This document shows positions 49,048 through 58,958 of a stretch of 64,000 bases of DNA, piece after piece (the first letter of the stretch is position 1; each line of letters begins with the position of its first letter). A model generated the notes under the pieces. It did not search any database. It was given only the letters and a program-made list of their open reading frames with translations, and had not been told where the DNA came from. The DNA is taken from NCBI RefSeq assembly GCF_000372725.1, contig NW_005195300.1, positions 38,915 to 102,914 of the forward strand, written 5' to 3'. A program made the position numbers and the translations under genes. This DNA comes from Emiliania huxleyi CCMP1516. Its lineage: Eukaryota; Haptophyta; Isochrysidales; Noelaerhabdaceae.

Positions 49048-52000
49048 CTATGCAAGTAGTCTATAAAAGTTGAAGCCGGGGTGGTGAGCGTGCCCAGACG
49101 CGCTACGGCCGCCCATGCAGTTGTTCCTCCCATCCGGCTTGTAGGCAAAGAAGCCACATTCGGACCTGTTGTAGCACGAGGTCGCGCACTCCTCGAGGCT
49201 AGCCGCCGGCCTCTTGAACAGGCGCGCGCCACTGTCGGCCGCGACCTTCGTGTCTTCAAGCAGTAGCTCTGCTGGCGCGCAAGCCTCCTCGCTCCACATC
49301 AGGTATGCTGGGTCGTTGTAGTTGCAGCCGGTGCTGCACGCGTGGCTCTTCGACTTGAGCTCGTCGACGCCGCACAGGCGGTACCCGTGGGCCTCGCATG
49401 CCAGTGCTGCTTCATGCAGTGTTGCATCGTTGACGCCTGTAACGCCAGGTAGCCCCGAGACGCGAACGGCTCGCGAATTGCCACCATATGGCTGGTCGAC
49501 AGGGCACGCCGAGACTCCCCTCCCATCGTCGTCGCTGCAGCAACGTACGCTACCTTGCGCCTCCGCTAGCACGCACATTGCCTCGCCACACCCGGCAACG
49601 GCGAGCACGGCCAACGGCAGTCGTGGCAAGGCCGGCGGCGGCAGCGATGGTGGTGACGGTGGCACGTCTACCGCCCAGACGAGACCGAAGTCGTGCCCGC
49701 ATCCTGTTCCCTTGGCGCAGTCGGTGGCGAGCTCATCGACGGAGCAAAGCCGCGCGTCGACAGCCGCGCAGATAGCCTCGGCCTGGGCGAGCGTTTTCCC
49801 GTGCTGGCAGCCGTCCATGGTGGGAAACCTGGACTCTGCCCAAACCGAGCACATATCTCTCCGACGCCACCCGCTCTTGGGCGTATCGGAGCAGCAGCGC
49901 ACCCGATACCGCTCATCCGGATTCGCAAGCCTGGGAGCCTCTGCCGAACAACCGTTGGCTCTCCCGCAAAGAACGTAGTGAGAAGCTGGTGGGCTCGGTG
50001 GTGCTGGCGGGGGCGGGGTCGGCGATGGACAGTTTTCCCCTGCCGCGCAGCACGCCTGATGGCACCAACCCTCAGCAACAATTCGACAGCACTGCCCAGA
50101 CGTAACTACGGCCGAGCACGCGCCAACTCCGACGCCGCCGTTCCCCCGACCGTTGCAGTCTTGCGCTTGTGGCGACAATGGTGGCGGCGGTGGCGGCGGT
50201 GGCGGCGGTGGCGGCGACGGCGGCGGCGATGGAGGTGGAACGGGCGGCCATAGCACAGTCGGGTCGACGGCGCACGGAGTTTGCTGGCACGAGCGCTTGG
50301 AGCCATCGGCATCAGTGAGACAGACACCTGGCACGACGGGTGCGAGAGCAGAAGTGCTCGTCTGCGCATTGCACGGCGTGCCTTCAGGCAAGAAGAAGCG
50401 AGAGCCGTAGGTGTCGCCACTCGCACAGGACCCAGGTGCGTCGCCAGCGCGCGAAGCTGTGACTCGCCTGCACGACATTGCGCACGCAGCATTAGGGTCC
50501 CCTGGAAAGCCGGACCCAATCGGACAGGCCTCCGTGTCGATCTCCACGCGGGATCCGTCGAGCGTGAACGAGCACAGAGGCTGACTGATCTCGCATACCC
50601 CACGATGGCAGTAGCCTGCGTTGCCGTCACACGCAGTGGACGCGGTGTAGAAGGTGCACTCACTGCTACAGCACTCTCCACCAGAGCAAGCAGCGCCAGC
50701 AACAAGCCGGCACGTGCTCTGATCGCAGCACGCCGAAGAGTCGTCACACTCCTCGCGACCCTCTAGGATACCGTCGCCGCATCGGGTTGCTGCCTCGCAT
50801 TCGCCAATCCGGTTGCACTTGCCTGGGTCTCCAGATGCGGCAACGCACGGGGTGCCCGCTGCGAGGTATGCACGACTGCGTTGCCAGTAGCCAAGCACCG
50901 TGGTCAAGTCGAGGCATGTGCCCTGAGCCGTCGCACAGTGAGTGTGGCAGGACGCATCGGCTGCTCTCTCGCACGGCCCGTCCATCGCGGACCCACCGAA
51001 CTGGACCTCAGAGCAGAGCAACGCCTCTGAGGTGTCGCACCGGCCCTCGGCGCCGCAGGAGCCGAGCCCATCACCGCACGCCTTGCTGGACGGCTCGAGA
51101 TGGCAAGACGAGCTGCAGCATTCACCGTCCGAGCATTCAGCCCCAGTAACAAGCCTACACTCGCTGCAGCACGCGGACTCGTCGTCGCACTCCTCGTTGT
51201 GAGCCAAGTCGACGACGCCGTTTCCGCAAAGAGGCGAGCAGCTCGAACGGCCTCCGTCCTCGGTGCACTCGTATCCGCACTCGACTTGGCAGTTGGCGTC
51301 GCAGCCGTCTCCATCGACCCCATTCCCATCGTCGCACTGCTCCGTGCTTCCGATACTGAACAAAGCATCGCCACAAACCGCCTTCTGCGACACAAGACAT
51401 GTCTGTGAGCTGCCGGCGAGGATGCTGTCGACGTAGCTGCAAATATCGCCGTTGTCGTAAAACTGCTCTCCGCCGCCTTGGTAGTCCATGATCCCGCCCA
51501 GTCCAAAGGTGTGGCTCGCGCCAAATGTGTGCCCGAGCTCGTGTGCGAGCGTCCGCCACGTCCTGGCTCCCGTCCAGGAGGTTAGCCCGACGGGTGCCTG
51601 GCACAAGAACTCTCCAGCAGGGCACTCCTCCTCAACGCGGTAGCCGATTCGTGCGGCGTTCCCATTCGGGAGGCGGAAGTCGCATTCGCCGTCACACGCC
51701 ACGTCCAAGTCGTACGCTACGCCTCGTCGACTGCGAAGAGGCAGGCACGCCGAATCCGGCAAGGCAATGCCGACCGTTCCCGGTGCGGGGAAGCAATCAG
51801 TGAGGAGATGCCACGAGGAGCAGCCGGGGCACGGAGGCGCTGCGCGCCCCGCCCAGTTGGCTAGACGACCGAGCAGCTTGGTGGTGCCCTTCCTCACCGC
51901 GATGGAGGTTAGCTGCAGCGTAGCCGCCGCGTGCCCCGTCTCGTTAGTGTAGGAGTCGCTGATCTCAGCACCGCAGCTGTCACGCTGGCCTGGGATCGCC

Positions 52001-52710
52001 GGCGCGTGATTGGGGCCAGTGATGTCTGGATCGCCGCTCGCGTCGAGGTTGATGATGACGGCGCCGAGGCGAAGCTCGATCCCGATCTGATCAAGATATA
52101 CCATATTGACGCTGCTCAGGAGCGACGCGACTTCTGCGAGCACCGACGCTTCTGTGCCACCGACTCGAGCAGCAAAGCCATGGTCGACCACAATGCCGAT
52201 GCCGCTCGTGAACGAGTCGTCGGTCGGGCACGAGGAGAGCCGGCCGTAGGGCGGGCCGTCGGGCAGGGTGCCGAGTGCGCTCAGCTGCCGGTCAGTCACA
52301 TCCCTACGGGTGCGCGGCTCGAAGCCGCGCGCGACGCTCGGCAGCATTGACTGACGCCCACCAAATAGCGGAGCTGCTGCTTCCGCAGGGAAGAGGATGG
52401 TGTGGTCTTCACTCACGCCTGGACCGGCAGAAGCGATGTCAAAGTTGGCAGCCGGCTCGAGAATGAAGTCTTTACCCCCTTCGTAGATGTGCATCCTGAG
52501 CCTCGAGCTGTTTAGCAACGTCGCGCTCACCCCACCCGTGCCAAAGGTCGCGTTTGAGAGATGGCCCCGAAACACAGGCAATGAGGGGAGAAGCGGGGCC
52601 AGGCTCGAGAAGCCAGCGCGGTTCACGATCAGTGTTGCGCCGGGTGCCCACACGCTTGCTCGGCGAAGGTCAGCCTCGTACACTGAAGTCGACGTGCGAA
52701 AGGATACCAT
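49048..52710 (-). CDS. ADAM-like zinc metalloprotease with Cys-rich and PAN-like modules
   Basis: Intronless, 1220 residues from MVSFRTSTSVYEADLRRASV. N-terminal pro-domain-like part, then a reprolysin-type catalytic domain ending in TLAHELGHTFGASHTFG (HExxHxxxxxH zinc site) with Met-turn GGIMDYQ. Next are repeats with the myxococcal Cys-rich/DUF4215 style (EQCDDGNGVDGDGCDANCQV) and disintegrin-like blocks (CGNGVVDLAHNEECDDESAC, CSDGECCSSSC, repeated at CGDGILEGREECDDSSAC). An ADAM-type Cys-rich region and two PPS rods separate two similar modules (YRVRCCSDTPKSGW; GSVRCCSDDDGRGV) from a C-terminal apple/PAN-like ASLEECATSCYNRSECGFFA. Likely a secreted or surface sheddase. A signal peptide is not visible at this ATG. 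The start lies 14 bp from a divergent start codon. Confidence 0.85.
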   Translation of the reverse strand: MVSFRTSTSVYEADLRRASVWAPGATLIVNRAGFSSLAPLLPSLPVFRGHLSNATFGTGGVSATLLNSSRLRMHIYEGGKDFILEPAANFDIASAGPGVSEDHTILFPAEAAAPLFGGRQSMLPSVARGFEPRTRRDVTDRQLSALGTLPDGPPYGRLSSCPTDDSFTSGIGIVVDHGFAARVGGTEASVLAEVASLLSSVNMVYLDQIGIELRLGAVIINLDASGDPDITGPNHAPAIPGQRDSCGAEISDSYTNETGHAAATLQLTSIAVRKGTTKLLGRLANWAGRAAPPCPGCSSWHLLTDCFPAPGTVGIALPDSACLPLRSRRGVAYDLDVACDGECDFRLPNGNAARIGYRVEEECPAGEFLCQAPVGLTSWTGARTWRTLAHELGHTFGASHTFGLGGIMDYQGGGEQFYDNGDICSYVDSILAGSSQTCLVSQKAVCGDALFSIGSTEQCDDGNGVDGDGCDANCQVECGYECTEDGGRSSCSPLCGNGVVDLAHNEECDDESACCSECRLVTGAECSDGECCSSSCHLEPSSKACGDGLGSCGAEGRCDTSEALLCSEVQFGGSAMDGPCERAADASCHTHCATAQGTCLDLTTVLGYWQRSRAYLAAGTPCVAASGDPGKCNRIGECEAATRCGDGILEGREECDDSSACCDQSTCRLVAGAACSGGECCSSECTFYTASTACDGNAGYCHRGVCEISQPLCSFTLDGSRVEIDTEACPIGSGFPGDPNAACAMSCRRVTASRAGDAPGSCASGDTYGSRFFLPEGTPCNAQTSTSALAPVVPGVCLTDADGSKRSCQQTPCAVDPTVLWPPVPPPSPPPSPPPPPPPPPPPPLSPQAQDCNGRGNGGVGVGACSAVVTSGQCCRIVAEGWCHQACCAAGENCPSPTPPPPAPPSPPASHYVLCGRANGCSAEAPRLANPDERYRVRCCSDTPKSGWRRRDMCSVWAESRFPTMDGCQHGKTLAQAEAICAAVDARLCSVDELATDCAKGTGCGHDFGLVWAVDVPPSPPSLPPPALPRLPLAVLAVAGCGEAMCVLAEAQGSVRCCSDDDGRGVSACPVDQPYGGNSRAVRVSGLPGVTGVNDATLHEAALACEAHGYRLCGVDELKSKSHACSTGCNYNDPAYLMWSEEACAPAELLLEDTKVAADSGARLFKRPAASLEECATSCYNRSECGFFAYKPDGRNNCMGGRSASGHAHHPGFNFYRLLA

Positions 52711-52724
52711 AGGCTGCCGTGGCC

Positions 52725-53151
52725 ATGCTGCGCCTCCACAGCCTGCCCAATGAGTACACCTTGCCGCTCAAGCTGGGCGACATATTTGTCATCTGGAACC
52801 CGCGGTGTGGATTTACCGGCCTCGCTCGCACCGTCCCATGACAAATCGTGACTTGGGTTGGTCCGCGGTAGGCGAGACGACGAGGCGGCTCCCGCACCGG
52901 GCACGGAGGTCACCGGCAGCGAGGTGCCGCTGCCCGCTTTTGCGAAACGACCCTCGGCGACGGGCGCGATGACCCTCCAGGACCGCGCGACGACGAACGC
53001 GGTCAGCGTCGACCAACTCGTGCAGTGGTGCACCGTCCACAAGGCGACGGTGAACATCTCTTTGAGGATCGACGCCGCCAACGTCGACCAGACTACCGAC
53101 TCTCCGCTCGCCTTCGATGCGGTCTGGAAGAAGTGCTTTCGACTTACATGA
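52725..53151 (+). CDS. Hypothetical gene divergent from the metalloprotease
   Basis: ATG 52725 opens MLRLHSLPNEYTLPLKLGDI, then FVIWNPRCGFTG. A second open part (frame from about 52890) reads RATTNAVSVDQLVQWCTVHK, then ATVNISLRIDAANVDQTTDS, and stops at 53151. A splice between about 52835 and 52890 would be needed. Both parts look protein-like, but no domain is recognised. Confidence 0.4.
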
Positions 53152-53404
53152 CTCTGTCTTCAAGAAATTTTGTACTGTCCATTATTTTCTGAGAGTTGTG
53201 AGTAGAGTCTAGAGATACATAGATTCCAAAATCGAGGTGGGAGCTCTCGTGGCAGGGGGGTGTATGACGACGCGCGACGAGAGCACCTGCGCGCCGCGTG
53301 TGCGCCGCGCGCCCAGTACAATAAACAGCATCTCTCCGGAGAGTAAACACACGATCGCGCAGAGAACGGGTAGACCGATGGCAGCGCTGCGGCTCCCTCT
53401 ACCC

Positions 53405-54098
53405 TCAGGGAGAGTCGTCGATCTTTTTCTTCGCCGCGGCCGCACCCTTCTCGAGCGCGCCGAACAGGCCCTTTGCCAAGGTCTTGGAGATGTCCCTATA
53501 ACACGCGACGACCGCTTACGGGACCATGTCACGGGCGAGCGGTAACAAGTGAAGTTTGGCGGCTCCCGAATTTGTATTCCTCGTTGCCCGTCGCGGACCG
53601 CACCTGGCCCTCAAACCCCTTGATGGCGCCCTTGGTCAGGTCGCCAAACTGAGGCGGCGGGAGTTTTGGAGTGGTTGCGATGCGAGAGAGGGCAGCGGAG
53701 AAGGACTGCAGCGCGCGCGCCTGGTACCCTGAATCGTCCAGCACCTTCTTGGCCGCCGCTCCAGCCTCGACGGCGGTGCCGCCTGCGTCGAGGACCGCTG
53801 CGGCTGCGGCCTCTGCGGCGTCTGTGGTGGCGGACGCGATCGCCTTGGACCCGTCGCCGAACCGGTAGTCGGCGTTTCCAGTCATGTCGCGGATCACTCG
53901 CAGCGTGATGTCACCGAACTTGTAGTCGTCGTCGTGCGGGTGCGGGTACTCGCCCTCCTTGGTCTTGTCGACCGCCATGCAGACGCGATGAGATGGAAGC
54001 CTAGCGAGCGAGCTATCCGAGGGCCTGACAGCTGGAAATGCACGCCGCAAGGACGGGAGGGTGAAGCCGCTCGCCAAGAGGAGCAGGTTCATTGTCAT
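53405..54098 (-). CDS. Plastid-targeted FGD-repeat protein
   Basis: Exons 54098-53566 and 53495-53405 give 207 residues. MTMNLLLLASGFTLPSLRRA has the signal-plus-transit look of complex-plastid proteins. Four copies of a [DE]-x-[YQ]-x-FGD motif follow: DYKFGDITLRVIRDMTGNA, DYRFGDGSKAIAS, PQFGDLTKGAIKGFEGQVRS and EEYKFGD-ISKTLAKGLFG. An Ala-rich helix lies between the second and third. Similar FGD-containing short proteins are known from algae with secondary plastids, without function. The join EYKFGD-ISK needs a donor reading TTCGG|GAGCC, which is neither GT nor GC. R1 lies just upstream. Confidence 0.65.
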
Positions 54099-54106
54099 GA
54101 TTTCCA

Positions 54107-54180
54107 CTCTCAAAAAGAAGTTAGAAAAACAACTCTCTCTCACAGCAGACAGGCTCGAGAAAGAATTTAAACAACACACG
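54107..54180 (-). repeat. R1 leader-like repeats ahead of the FGD gene
   Basis: Minus-strand sense: GTTGTTTAAATTCTTTCTC, GAGCCTGTCTGCTGTGAGAG, AGAGTTGTTTTTC, ending about 25 bp before the ATG at 54098. Confidence 0.75.
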
Positions 54181-54185
54181 GCTCT

Positions 54186-54507
54186 CTCTCTCTCGAGGTT
54201 CTCGAGGTGGATATCCTTTGGCCGCGTTGGGTAGCGAGGATTGGTGTAACCCGAGCCACGGAGGCGTGTTTTCTGACGGCCGACCGTCAGTGCACGGAGT
54301 TGCCCCTTCTCCGACTGCCCCGGCTAGTTCACGGGTTTCGCGGGTGTGACCCCATGCGTCAAACCCGAGACCTAGCGCGGGTGGGTTGGAGGGGCCTCGG
54401 AAAGGCGCGCAAGCACGCCCTACGTCTTCCCCTCCTCCCCATCGGGCCGCATGAGCGGCCACGCCTCGCAGATTCGTTTCCGCGCCTGGGTCAGGCGCGC
54501 GGGGCAT
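54186..54507 (+). repeat. R5 dispersed repeat, copy 2
   Basis: Inverted relative to 32114-32466. Same landmark segments in opposite order (CTCGAGGTTCTCGAGGTGG ... GCCTGGGTCAGGCGCGCGG). About 30 bp shorter. Confidence 0.85.
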
Positions 54508-54865
54508 CCCCCGGGTCGCTCGACCAGCGATCCGAAGAGTGGCCGCTATGCGAGGGAAAGAGCGGGGCCCTCGACGCCTCAGTCCGGCCCTCCGAGGGGG
54601 GAAGGGAATTGCGGGGTCCCCACGGGCGCCTCAGTTCGGCCCTCCCGAGGGGGGGAGGGGAGCAAGGGGGTGGGGGGATTGGGGTGGTGGGGAGGGGTCT
54701 CGGATTTCATGTGGCTAAGACTTGCCTTTCGGGGAGGGGCCTCGGTACAAGCGAGGCAAGCTCAGCTCGACATCTTCCCCTCCTCCCTCGAGGCAGCGAG
54801 TAGGCAGCGAGAGGAGCACTCGAGCGCCTATATGAAGGTATGTGAGATGGTGATGGGAATGGGTG

Positions 54866-54925
54866 GTCGGGCGGGCGGGCGGGCGGGCGGGCGGGCGGGC
54901 GGGCGGGCGGGCGGGCGGGCAAGCG
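54866..54925. repeat. (CGGG)n tetranucleotide tract
   Basis: About fourteen CGGG units plus interrupted ones to 54960; runs of three G could form G-quadruplexes. Confidence 0.9.
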
Positions 54926-54960
54926 GGGAGAGGCGGGCGGGCGGGGCGGAGCGGGCGGGC

Positions 54961-55567
54961 GGGGTGATCGGGGGAATCGTGTCCACAATCGGCAGCGGCG
55001 GAGCAGCAGCAGCAGCAGCAGCTGCTGTAGCAGCAGGCAGCAGCCTGCCGCAGATTCCTGCCGTTGTCTGCGCCGCGGTCCGCCGCCGCGCCGCCGCGCC
55101 GCCGCCGCCTGCGCTCGCCGCCGCCTCGTAGACGACTCCTCTCGCGCTCGAAGAGTCGCGCAGCGGGCCGCGAGGTTGTGGTCAGAGAGCAGCAGGGTTG
55201 AGATCCACAAAATCGGCCAAATTTGAGGTTGCTCGAGAGAGCCTGGAAACGGTCCCGAGCCGTAGCCCCGGTGTCGGCGCACCGCCTCTCGGCCGCGACG
55301 GGCCGGCTCCGCCGCTTAGTCGAGCAGCAGGGGCTCTGGCACAGTTTTGTCGACAAACTGGTCGAGCCAAAAATTGGCGAGGAAGCGGCACCGGCGGCAC
55401 GCCGGGACGAATCCAGACTGATCACATTGTTCGGCACCGCGGCGGCGAGCCGCCGCGAGCCCACAGGAGAGCTGGGCGCCGCGGCACCAGACCGCGCCGC
55501 CAGCGAGGCGAGAGCTGCAGCCGACCGGCCGTGACATGGCAGTTGCAACGGCGGGAGGATTTTTTTT
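54961..55567. other. Unresolved stretch; a gene may start at 55537 (minus)
   Basis: Both strands are open. An ATG at 55537 (minus, MSRPVGCSSRLAGG) follows an R1 repeat, and a plus-strand frame reads LWHSFVDKLVEPKIGEEAAP. Neither can be preferred. A (GCA)n patch is at 55000-55025. Confidence 0.3.
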
Positions 55568-55790
55568 TTGAGGATTTTTTCTCTCTCACAGCACACAGGC
55601 TCGACACAGGTGCGAACTGGCGCGTGCTAGTTGTGCGCGGAATCGTTCGCGCGATTGGTGCACAGCTCGCAGAGCGTCGCGTGGCCGCATGGGTGGTTCC
55701 GAACGGTGCGAAAGGTGGCTCATGCACACAGTGCAGCTCTCGCCGTCCTCGACCTCCATATACAACACATTTTTATATTGGCCCCTGGGG
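55568..55790 (-). pseudogene. RING-finger fragment followed by R1
   Basis: Minus strand: VEDGESCTVCM, then in a shifted frame ATFRTVRNHPCGHATLCELC, then TNRANDSAHN and a stop. Together these look like the end of a C3HC4 RING finger with a one-base disturbance between the Cys pairs. An R1 repeat (GAGCCTGTGTGCTGTGAGAG) follows the stop, just as after the ORF at 28817. Confidence 0.4.
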
Positions 55791-55927
55791 GGTGCGGGAC
55801 CCCGCAGCTTCACGGCAGGTCAGCGTCTTTTACGCCCTGGTGAAAAAGAATTTTAGAAAGTCCCTAAGCTAAAAGTACGTACACATGCGAGTTCCAGTCG
55901 CTACACCTGCATTCCACTCAAATCTAC

Positions 55928-57870
55928 TCAAGAACGGAACATGTCTGTGTACGGGATCAGGTTGTCATTACCGAAGTTCCGCAGGTTGGGCATGACGGCC
56001 TCTAGCTGGCTGTCCTCGACGCCAACCCACTGGGCAAGGTTCTTCCAGATCGCCTCCCACGACGAGGTTGGTAGCATGGGCGCATTGGAGGAAAGGCTCT
56101 GCGGCCCGTCAACCCTGAGCTCGGGGAAGGCGCCACGAATGTTCCCACCGTTCACGCTGCCGCCCATCAGGTAGTGGTTGCCGCCCCACGCGTGGTCGGT
56201 GCCTCATTGTCGCCACGGACGGTGAGCGCCTCAATGGGCAGGCCGTATTCGTCAGTCGTCGGGTAATCGAGCAAGGAGAGGCGGATCATCGGGTTGTATA
56301 CTTCCACTAGGTCATCCGCGTCACTGCCTAGATGCCCGTTGCAACGCGATCCGATGCGCACCAAGCCATTCTCGTGCTCTTCAACGAGGCACACTACATA
56401 GGTCTTGTCGAGCTCAAGGGAGCCCTTTTGACACCAATCGCAGGCGTGGTCCATTCCATATGGCCGCAGCTGTGCCAGGTCGACCTCTGTCCTGAGCACA
56501 CCACCAATGTACACTGCCGAAACACTTTGCCCGCCGGCGGTTGAGACGTTGGAGAAGGTGATATTCTTAGGCTTGTCGTCCCCGCGAATGGCGACTCGGG
56601 TCCACCGCGCACCAGCTTCGCACGCCCCACGCGGGCGGCCGACGTCACTCACCGTCTCGAGGCGTGAGTTTGCGCGGCGGCGAACATAGGCGCGGTGGAG
56701 TGTTGGCTCCATAGACATCTGGTCTAAAACCCATTCGAGCAGCGCGGGCGGCGTGGGTGGTGGCACTTCGGGTGCATCCACCAAGTCAGCGAGCTGCGGT
56801 GCAGAATCTTCGAACGCAGCGCTCAGGCTGTCAATCGCCGAGTGCGTGGGCCCAAACGTTGCTTGCTCGAGAAAATGCCACGCGCCTCGCTTGTTCCATG
56901 CGGACGATGTCATCCCGCGATACCGTGCCGACAGGTCAGCGACCTGCCCGGTGCGGAGGAGGTACGTGTACGAGTCGTCCGGTATGGAGAGACTGCATGC
57001 AGTTGCGGTGCAGTTGATGACTTGTACGAGCGTAGAGGCGCCCCCCTTTCGCGGCGCAACCACCTCCCACTCGTTTCCCTCGTAGCTGCGAGCGCATGGC
57101 ACAAACCGCCCAAGATCGAGCTTGTCGCTTTCGACGGTGGCGTCTTCCTGAACCCTCCGCGCGCTATCACCACCGCTCGAAATCTTGACAATCGTGGCTA
57201 GCTCCCAGCCCGAGCTCACAGCGAGCGTGTGTTGCCCGGGCGACAGGATGATCACCAGCGGTGGTGAGGACGGTGGCGGAGCCGTTGGTGGCGGCAACGA
57301 CGGTGGCGCTGTTGGCGGTGGAGAGGATGGGAGTGGTGACTGCGGCGGCGGCAAAGACGGTGGCGGAGTCGCCGATGGCGGAGCAGTGACTGACGGTGGC
57401 AGTATTGGATTTGCCGGCGTAGGCAGCGAGGGCAACGGTGGTGGGGGGAGGGAGGGTGGGGCGCATCGAGCCGCCTCTTCTGCCAGGCGCCGTGGGGCGT
57501 GGTCAGCTGAAGCTGTATCGAGAGGGATGCCGGAGGCGCGGTGAGGCGGGCCAAGAGGCTTCAGGGCTTCAAAGCGAGAAAACCCAAAGCGAGTCGCAAA
57601 TGCTGACTCCACTTCGTACTGCGCAGCAACCCCTTCAATGGCACCCTCAGCCATCGCCTCCGTCCGAAAGCGGCCTGAAATGGGATATTCGTCGACCCGA
57701 CCAACGCGCGGCGACGCGGACGCAAATGCTTGACCTATAATACCGTGCGGTGACGCCGCCATTGCATAGCTATCTGCGCCGAAGCCAATGTCCAGCCGAT
57801 GAGTTGGTCCGGAGATTCGGTCGTATACGTGCCTTCCAGAGACACGGACCACCCAGCCACGTATTCTCCA
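55928..57870 (-). CDS. DUF1800-type secreted protein joined to a DUF1501 C-terminus
   Basis: The main minus-strand frame runs to 56167. The N-terminal part (HRLDIGFGADSYAMAASPHG) lies in an exon that starts at about 57870, whose earlier exons were not found. A PPSLPPP rod follows, then NKRGAWHFLEQATFGPTHSA (the DUF1800 signature RFLxQATFGPT) with LLDYPTTDEYG near its end. In another frame, across about 56205, comes DHAWGGNHYLMGGSVNGGNI then RGAFPEL, and WKNLAQWVGVEDSQLEAVMP then NLRNF, to the stop at 55928. That is the C-terminus of DUF1501 proteins. In bacteria DUF1800 and DUF1501 genes are neighbours. Here the C-terminal third of DUF1800 and most of DUF1501 are absent, and the frames do not match, so this is a chimera formed by deletion or needs splicing. 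Confidence 0.6.
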
Positions 57871-58251
57871 CTGCGCCGTCGAATAGCCCAGGGCTGCCTT
57901 TTCTTTTTTCGAAAACGCGCGCGCGCCCGTCGCCCGGCAAAACTGTCAGGTCCGCCGCGACGCGTCGCCGCAATGGCGGGCAGCGACGTGGTGCAAGCCA
58001 TGCGGCTCGCCCTGGACTGCCCCGCACAGCCCGGTTGGCAGTAGGAGGCCCCGCCGGGGAGACCACTGATTTTGATGCCGACCATAAATTCTCGCAACTC
58101 GAACGCATGCTACTTACAGCTGCTGTCTGTACAGAGATGCCAGCACCCCCCAGCAGCAGAGCGGTCCCGCCCCCCCCAGCAGCAGAGCGCTCCTGCTGGG
58201 GGGGGGGTCGGCCATGGGCTTAGGTGTGCAGGGGGGGTACCGAGCAGTGTG

Positions 58252-58450
58252 CGGCCGCTCCTGCACAAAGATCGCAAGGGCGGGGACCTGTTCCTTTTTA
58301 CCCATCTCACAGTAGAGAGGTGTCCGTTTTTATTTATTTATTTATTTTGTGCACCCACGTCGCGACCGTGCAAATCCGTCCGGTACTCGGCGCACTCTGT
58401 AAGGTAAGGTAAGGTAAGGTAAACTTCTCCACACACACGAGGTGGTGGGG
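58252..58450 (+). repeat. R2 copy 2 and an inverted R3 copy
   Basis: 58262-58350 repeats 9500-9592 (CACAAAGATCGCAAGGGCGG ... TTTATTTATTTA). 58400-58446 is GGTAAGGTAAGGTAAACTTC then TCCACACACACGAGGTGGTG, the reverse of the R3 unit at 34803-34860. No gene from 57871 to 58958 is well supported. Confidence 0.7.
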
Positions 58451-58958
58451 CAAGGGGGGGCAACCCTCGCGTCTCTGTACGTAAGATCGTGCATTCGAGC
58501 GAGAGCGCGCTAGTACGAGTATATATTCCAAACCGCACTCCTTATGAATACTCTTGGGCTAATCACTCCTTATGAATAAAGCGAAGAAAGAAAAATCAGA
58601 AGTAGAACGGACATCCCGGCCATCCCGCCCGGTCATCCCGACCATTCCGGTCTGTCATTAACCACACATGACCTCACCTCCCCTACCCCCACTCCACACT
58701 ACACTCAGAGCCTAGGTGCCGCCACAAATGAGACAGCGCACAGAACAAAGACAAGGTTTGGGGCAATTCCCTTGCCAGGCATACTTGTCAATGGTGGATG
58801 AGGCGTGCTGAGGCTTTCCCGCCCTGCAAGCACTTTCGGGTACTCGACCAGGTAGAGCCGGTATGCGTCCGCTTGCTTTCGCACCTCCGGTTCCTCCAAC
58901 TTGCTCCAGTCGCCAGCCTTCGCAGTAACCTCGGCTCCTGCGCTCCTCGCCTCCCTGC

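Noticed and set aside
54715-55596. Minus-strand frame of about 290 residues spanning the (CGGG)n tract
   Set aside because: Half of it is the tetranucleotide repeat and the 5' end lies in an R1 repeat; no domain.
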